From NCBI GenBank assembly GCA_020430865.1, contig JAGQIY010000457.1, forward strand, positions 1-9,078: 9,078 nt of DNA, given 5' to 3'. The position numbers and the translations under genes are program-made. How positions within the stretch are numbered: position 1 is the first letter of the stretch; every line of letters starts with the position of its first letter. The stretch comes from Myxococcales bacterium. GTDB taxonomy: Bacteria; Myxococcota; Polyangia; Polyangiales; Polyangiaceae. This document shows positions 5,517 through 9,078 of the stretch, one piece after another. Under the pieces are notes generated by a model. It worked only from the letters and a program-made list of their open reading frames with translations, did not search any database and was not told where the DNA came from.

Positions 5517-5993
5517 ATGCCTCGCCACCATCACGCCACGGCGGCGCTCCGCAGCGGAGTTCGCTGGCTCACGCTCGTCGGAGCATTGCTCGTGAGCGGT
5601 GGCTGTGGGGTGGGTGAGCGCGCGAATCAATGCAACGCGCTCGCCCGTCAGGTGAACGAGGCGCTCGCGCCAGTGAAGCAACAGCTCGACGAGCATCCGG
5701 AGCTTGCGCGCGGAAGCGGCGCTCCGGAGCACTACGCAGAGCTGGCCAGGCGCTACACGACCCTCTCGCAATCCACGGGCGCCGCGCAGGTGGACGATCC
5801 CCGAATCGTCGACCTCCGCGATGACTTCGTGAAGCTCTTCGAAGAGACCTCCGACGCCTGCGGCGACCTCGGGCAGTCACGCAGCAAGAACGACCTCAGC
5901 GCTCGGGCGCGTGCGGTGCGTGAGCTGAAGCGCCTGGAGCGTCGGCAGGAGAGCCTGCTGCGAACCGCGAAGGCGCTGTGCGAGCCGCGCTGA
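5517..5993 (+). CDS. Small helical lipoprotein, function unknown
   Basis: The protein has 158 residues. The signal has His/Arg residues (MPRHHHATAALRSGVR), a hydrophobic stretch WLTLVGALLVSGG and Cys30 as the likely lipidated residue. The mature part is predicted almost wholly helical, rich in Glu, Arg, Leu and Ala, with heptad-like spacing in the last 40 residues (ARAVRELKRLERRQESLLRTAKAL). Three further cysteines (39, 115 and 155) could form disulfides in the periplasm. I recognise no named family; small lipoproteins of this shape are plausible in myxobacterial envelopes, but that is a general impression. The gene is divergent from the beta-propeller lipoprotein gene and converges on the SUMF1-like gene with a single base between the two stop codons. 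The start is supported by the signal peptide and by the promoter-like spacing upstream, not by a ribosome binding site. Confidence 0.75.
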   Translation: MPRHHHATAALRSGVRWLTLVGALLVSGGCGVGERANQCNALARQVNEALAPVKQQLDEHPELARGSGAPEHYAELARRYTTLSQSTGAAQVDDPRIVDLRDDFVKLFEETSDACGDLGQSRSKNDLSARARAVRELKRLERRQESLLRTAKALCEPR

Positions 5994-6001
5994 GCTAGCG
6001 C
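5987..6001. terminator. Weak hairpin across two convergent stop codons
   Basis: GCGCT (5987-5991) pairs with AGCGC (5997-6001) around GAGCT. The TGA of the small lipoprotein gene and the TAG of the SUMF1-like gene both overlap it. The stem is only five pairs with no U tract, so its role in termination is doubtful; it is noted because the other convergent gene pair at 1882-1913 has a stronger structure of the same design. Confidence 0.25.
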
Positions 6002-7269
6002 TTCTTCTTCCCTTTCTTCTTCTTCTTCTTGTCGTCGTCGTCCTTGGGCAGGTTGCGCTCGATGAGTCCGATGCTCACGCGCCCCCAGACGTAGCCGATC
6101 AGGCGCTTGAACTGCCCTGCCTTGTCCCCGCCGAAGAGCCATAGGTCTCGCGGGTCGACGTCGGTCTGAACGTTGGGCGCCCAGTGACCACTCCCCGCCC
6201 AGCCCAAGAACTTCGGCTCGTCGAGCACCACGCGCGCAACGATCACGCCACACCTGGGCTCCGACGCCAGTCCGACGCAGCCGCCAGCCACCAACAGCTC
6301 CTCGTTGCCTATGGGGCGCCAAGTCCACATGCGCTGGAGCTTGAAGCCCTTCAGCGTCCCGAGATCCTCCTTCGCCGCCTCCGGAAGCAGCGCCTCGAGC
6401 TTGCGAGAGAGGTCCTTCTCGAGCTTCGCGTGGGCCGAGAGCGGAGGCCCTCGCTTCACCCGAAGCACGACTTCCGCCGCGTTGGTCTCGCCCGCGCAGC
6501 AGCGAAAGCCGACGGTCCCGGCGCGGCGGGTGACCGCGGATGGGGCGACGTTCGCACAGCGTCCCACCAGCTCCCCGGCTGTCGAGTTGCCTCCACGCAG
6601 GCTACCCAGCTCGCCTTTCTCCACGGAAACGCCGCGACCGTAGCGACTGCTGGTCCACTCCCAGACGCCGCCGTGCATGTCGCGCACTCCGAACTCGCTG
6701 CGACAGCCATAGAGCATGCCGCTCGGCAGCATGCGTGGCGGCGCGCCGGTGTTGCAGCGCTCGGACTTGTAGCTGTCGCCGTACTCGTAGACGTGGTTCT
6801 TCGGGCCCTTGCAGGCTCGCTCCCACTCGAGCTCCGTGCACAGGCGCTTGCCCTGCTCTTCGCAGTGAGTCTGAGCGTCCGCCTGGGAGACGTTGGTCAG
6901 CGGGATCGCCCCCTGCTCGTTCGGGTACGGGAACACGTCGATGTAGAAGCCGCGGAGTATCACCTGCTCTCCGGGCATCTCGGCGTCGGCAACCCGCGGG
7001 AACGCCGTCGGCGGTGTGCCCGCGACCAGAGCGCCCGGCTCGATCCACACCATGCCCTTGCGCTCCGAAGGGGCCTTGGGCCCGATCTCCAGTGACGCGT
7101 CCACCAGCGGCTCGTCCGGCTCGGCCTTCGATTCCTCCTTGGAGCAGCCGGAGCACCCCAGCACCGCGAGCGCCGGCGCCACGAGCACGCACAGCGTGAT
7201 CGCGCGACGTCTCACGTCGCCCGCTCGCCGCGCTTTCGCCTGGCTAGCCGTCGCGCTCGTCCCGTTCAC
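5995..7269 (-). CDS. SUMF1/FGE-fold lipoprotein, likely non-catalytic, with basic tail
   Basis: The protein has 424 residues from the GTG at 7269, which lies inside the end of the response regulator gene with AAGGAG about ten bases upstream. An in-frame GTG at 7215 would give a more typical 20-residue lipoprotein signal ([19 protein letters not shown], then Cys) but has a poorer ribosome site. Cys39 is the likely lipidated residue. Residues about 73-258 form a formylglycine-generating-enzyme-type (SUMF1) domain: [45 protein letters not shown] and VGFRCC. The two active-site cysteines that follow the RGG motif in true FGE are absent (RGGNSTAGE...), so sulfatase maturation is unlikely and a binding or structural role more probable. 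Residues 260-408 are unassigned and include two more cysteines. The tail [16 protein letters not shown] is encoded by triplet runs. It is the last gene of the leftward set. Confidence 0.85.
   Translation of the reverse strand: MNGTSATASQAKARRAGDVRRRAITLCVLVAPALAVLGCSGCSKEESKAEPDEPLVDASLEIGPKAPSERKGMVWIEPGALVAGTPPTAFPRVADAEMPGEQVILRGFYIDVFPYPNEQGAIPLTNVSQADAQTHCEEQGKRLCTELEWERACKGPKNHVYEYGDSYKSERCNTGAPPRMLPSGMLYGCRSEFGVRDMHGGVWEWTSSRYGRGVSVEKGELGSLRGGNSTAGELVGRCANVAPSAVTRRAGTVGFRCCAGETNAAEVVLRVKRGPPLSAHAKLEKDLSRKLEALLPEAAKEDLGTLKGFKLQRMWTWRPIGNEELLVAGGCVGLASEPRCGVIVARVVLDEPKFLGWAGSGHWAPNVQTDVDPRDLWLFGGDKAGQFKRLIGYVWGRVSIGLIERNLPKDDDDKKKKKKGKKKR
6001..6042. repeat. Triplet microsatellite (CTT and GTC runs) at a gene end
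   Basis: CTT triplets (broken by CCC and TTT) fill 6001-6030 and four GTC triplets fill 6031-6042. On the minus strand they encode the Asp4 and Lys-rich tail of the SUMF1-like lipoprotein. Changes in whole triplets would alter the tail length without shifting the frame. Confidence 0.85.
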
Positions 7270-8686
7270 GGAGCCCCAGCTCCTTCATCTTCAGCTGCAA
7301 GCCCTTGCGGGATATCTTCAGCAGGCGCGCCGTGTGTGTCACGTTGCCCCCAGTTTGCTCGAGCGCCTTCGAGATCAGCGCGCGCTCGATCTGCGCCGTG
7401 GCCGCCTTGACCTGCTCCTTCAGGCCGTCACTCGACCCTGGCTCGATATCGACGGAGCCAGAAGACTCCTCCCGCGGTCCGGAGTGCTGCATTTCCACGG
7501 GCAAATCACCGAGCCCGATTCGATCGCCGTCGCAGAACAGCACCGCACGCTCGATCACGTTCTCGAGCTCGCGAATGTTCCCGGGCCAGGGGTAGTCCAG
7601 CAGTAGCTGCTGCGCAGACGAGTCGACGCCCTTCACCTGCTTCTTCAGGCGCAGGTTCGATTTCTCGATGAAGTGCTGACAGAGCAGCAGGATGTCGTCT
7701 CTGCGTTCGCGCAGCGGAGGCAGGTTGATGGGGACGACGTTGAGGCGATAGAACAGGTCATCGCGGAAGCTGCCGTCGGCGATCTGCCGCTTCAGGTCTG
7801 CGTTGGTTGCCGCGATCAGGCGTACGTCGACGCTGAGGGTCTTGACGCCTCCGACGCGCTCGAACTCACCCTCCTGCAGGGCGCGCAGCAGCTTGACCTG
7901 CATTTCCACGGGGATTGTCCCGATCTCGTCGAGGAACAGCGTCCCTCCCCCCGCCAGCTCGAAGCGTCCCGGCTTCGAGGCGACGGCGCCCGTGAACGCG
8001 CCCCGCTCGTAGCCGAACAGCTCGCTCTCGACGAGGTCTCGAGGGATGGCCGCGCAGTTGACCTTGATGAATGGCTTGTCGCGGCGAGAAGAGGCCTCGA
8101 ACAGCGCGCGCGCGACCAGCTCCTTGCCGGTCCCGCTCTCGCCGGTGATGAGCACGGTGGTGGGAGCATCCGCGACCCGGTCGAGCACCTCGCAGAGCTC
8201 GCGAATGGCAGCGCTCTGGCCGATGATGCCGTAGCGACCGCCACCCACCGGGGGCACTGGGTCCGCGCCTGGGGGCGTGAGCGGAGCCCGGGTCGCGTGG
8301 GCCTGAGACAGGTCGCGAGTGCGCAGCGCCTTGGCGACGATCGTGCGCACCTCGCTCTGATCGAAGGGCTTGGTGATGTAGTCGAAGGCGCCGGTCTTCA
8401 GCGCCTCGACCGCGTTGTCGACAGTGCCGTGCGCGGTGATCATCACGATCGGTAGCTCGGGCTCGAGCTGCAGCGCGCGGCGCAAGAGCTCCATGCCGTC
8501 GACCTTCGGCATCTTCAGGTCGGTGATCACCAGGTCGATGTGGTGATCGGCGAGCATCGCCAGGCCTTGCTCGCCGTCCTCCGCCGCCAGCACTTCGTAG
8601 CCATCCCGCGCCAGCTGTGCGCTCAGAACCCGACGCAAGTTCGGCTCATCGTCGACCACCAGGATCTGCTTGCGTACTTCGAGCAT
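7244..8686 (-). CDS. NtrC-family sigma-54-dependent response regulator
   Basis: The protein has 480 residues with the complete three-part layout. The receiver domain spans about 6-122, with acidic pocket D12/D13, phosphoacceptor D56, T84 and K106. The AAA+ domain spans about 150-390, with Walker A GESGTGKE (182-189), the GAFTGA loop (229-234) that contacts sigma-54, Walker B LFLDE (250-254) and the [10 protein letters not shown] stretch. A Fis-type helix-turn-helix lies at about 433-472 ([20 protein letters not shown]). All residues needed for phosphorylation, ATP hydrolysis and sigma-54 activation are present. The ATG at 8686 has GGAA six bases upstream. The gene lies 29 bases downstream of the FG-GAP gene and overlaps the SUMF1-like gene by 26 bases, so all three are probably co-transcribed. 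No histidine kinase is in the window and the targets are unknown. I see no well-placed -24/-12 promoter in the window. Confidence 0.96.
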   Translation of the reverse strand: MLEVRKQILVVDDEPNLRRVLSAQLARDGYEVLAAEDGEQGLAMLADHHIDLVITDLKMPKVDGMELLRRALQLEPELPIVMITAHGTVDNAVEALKTGAFDYITKPFDQSEVRTIVAKALRTRDLSQAHATRAPLTPPGADPVPPVGGGRYGIIGQSAAIRELCEVLDRVADAPTTVLITGESGTGKELVARALFEASSRRDKPFIKVNCAAIPRDLVESELFGYERGAFTGAVASKPGRFELAGGGTLFLDEIGTIPVEMQVKLLRALQEGEFERVGGVKTLSVDVRLIAATNADLKRQIADGSFRDDLFYRLNVVPINLPPLRERRDDILLLCQHFIEKSNLRLKKQVKGVDSSAQQLLLDYPWPGNIRELENVIERAVLFCDGDRIGLGDLPVEMQHSGPREESSGSVDIEPGSSDGLKEQVKAATAQIERALISKALEQTGGNVTHTARLLKISRKGLQLKMKELGLRERDERDG

Positions 8687-8715
8687 TTTATTTCCGCAGA
8701 GATGTTAGACCGCGC

Positions 8716-9078
8716 CTAGTCGCAGCGCGGAGCCAGACCACTCGAGAAGCTCGAGCAGAACATCAGCGCCGTCTTCTCGTTACCCGGAGCGCCTGCGATC
8801 ACGAACTCCTGTCCGCCAGTGCGCCCGATGGCCAGGCTCGATCCGAGTCGATCGCCCTCCTCGGCCGACGAGAGGAACAGCACGTCGCTCAGCAAGAACG
8901 GCCGATCACCCTCAGCGTCGTAGACGAGGACCGCGCCCCCCGAGTCCGCGTCGCGTACCTTCATGCGCGGCGCGCCCACGATGACCTCCCCATCCCCATC
9001 GCCATCGAGATCCGCGACCTCCAGGGTCGCCCCGAAGTCCGACGAGTCACAGCCGGTCACGCTCGAGTCCGAGCCGCA
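8716..9078 (-). CDS. FG-GAP repeat (integrin-alpha-like) protein, C-terminal part only
   Basis: The frame is open from the right window edge to a TAG at 8718-8716, giving the last 120 residues. An in-frame GTG at 9060 is probably not the true start, since the frame continues through it. Two FG-GAP-type repeats can be seen. The first is DFGATLEVADLDGDGDGEVIVGAP, quoted here in two parts as DFGATLEVADLDG and DGDGEVIVGAP, with the Asp-rich calcium-binding loop. The second is DRLGSSLAIGRTGGQEFVIAGAP, again DRLGSSLAIG and QEFVIAGAP. Such repeats fold into a beta-propeller and occur in exported or surface proteins. Cysteines in CGSDSSVTGC and in the last 14 residues (FCSSFSSGLAPRC) could form disulfides, fitting export. 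The gene sits 29 bases upstream of the NtrC-type regulator on the same strand, so a shared transcript is likely. Its N-terminus and any signal peptide are outside the window. Confidence 0.8.
   Translation of the reverse strand, partial: CGSDSSVTGCDSSDFGATLEVADLDGDGDGEVIVGAPRMKVRDADSGGAVLVYDAEGDRPFLLSDVLFLSSAEEGDRLGSSLAIGRTGGQEFVIAGAPGNEKTALMFCSSFSSGLAPRCD

Noticed and set aside
5424..5771. A longer start for the beta-propeller lipoprotein at 5771
   Set aside because: It would bury the signal peptide in the protein interior and overlap most of the divergent lipoprotein gene. The GTG at 5423 gives a normal signal and lipobox.
6028..6045. A DDDDK string like the enterokinase recognition site in the SUMF1-like protein
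   Set aside because: It follows from adjoining Asp and Lys triplet runs. Bacteria lack this protease, so the match is coincidence.
1..9078. CRISPR arrays, transposases, phage genes, toxin-antitoxin pairs, tRNA or rRNA genes
   Set aside because: I looked for repeated spacers, terminal inverted repeats, recombinase motifs and RNA gene signatures and saw none. The gene content is ordinary chromosomal envelope, redox and regulatory functions.

Overview
The window looks like chromosomal DNA from a high-GC deltaproteobacterial-type organism, most likely a myxobacterium (Myxococcota, Polyangiales-like). The clues are the GC-rich third codon positions, GTG starts, several lipoproteins with long low-complexity linkers, FG-GAP and SUMF1-type surface proteins, and an NtrC-type response regulator. 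This assignment is inference from style, not from a marker gene. The window is fully packed: no gene-free stretch exceeds about 120 bases, and I see no RNA gene, insertion sequence or CRISPR array.

Layout. (a) 1-1887, cell envelope: the start of a leftward exported protein cut by the window edge, divergent from a rightward SH3-like plus L,D-transpeptidase (YkuD) gene. That gene ends in a palindrome that holds the stop codons of both converging genes. (b) 1908-4230, redox block: a leftward two-gene unit, pirin then an NADPH-dependent FMN reductase-like flavoprotein, with overlapping reading frames. A LysR-type regulator is divergent from it, and the shared intergenic region carries repeated TGTGC/GCACA elements. 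(c) 4179-5993: a leftward lipoprotein predicted to be a beta-propeller, whose end overlaps the LysR gene. It is divergent from a small helical lipoprotein. Both may be read from back-to-back promoters that place the start codon at or near the transcript 5' end. (d) 5995-9078, leftward likely operon: an FG-GAP-repeat protein (partial), a sigma-54-dependent NtrC-family response regulator, and a SUMF1-fold lipoprotein without the catalytic cysteine pair and with an Asp4/Lys-rich tail.

How the parts work together. The LysR protein probably controls the pirin/flavoprotein pair, perhaps in response to quinone or oxidative stress. The FG-GAP/NtrC/SUMF1 set links a phosphorylation-controlled transcription factor with two putative exported proteins. 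No histidine kinase is in view, so its partner must lie outside the window. The remaining genes are envelope or periplasmic lipoproteins of unknown role.

The least explained signals are the FG-GAP/NtrC/SUMF1 set, the candidate leaderless promoters and the operator-like cluster. I found no clearly new defence or mobile system.
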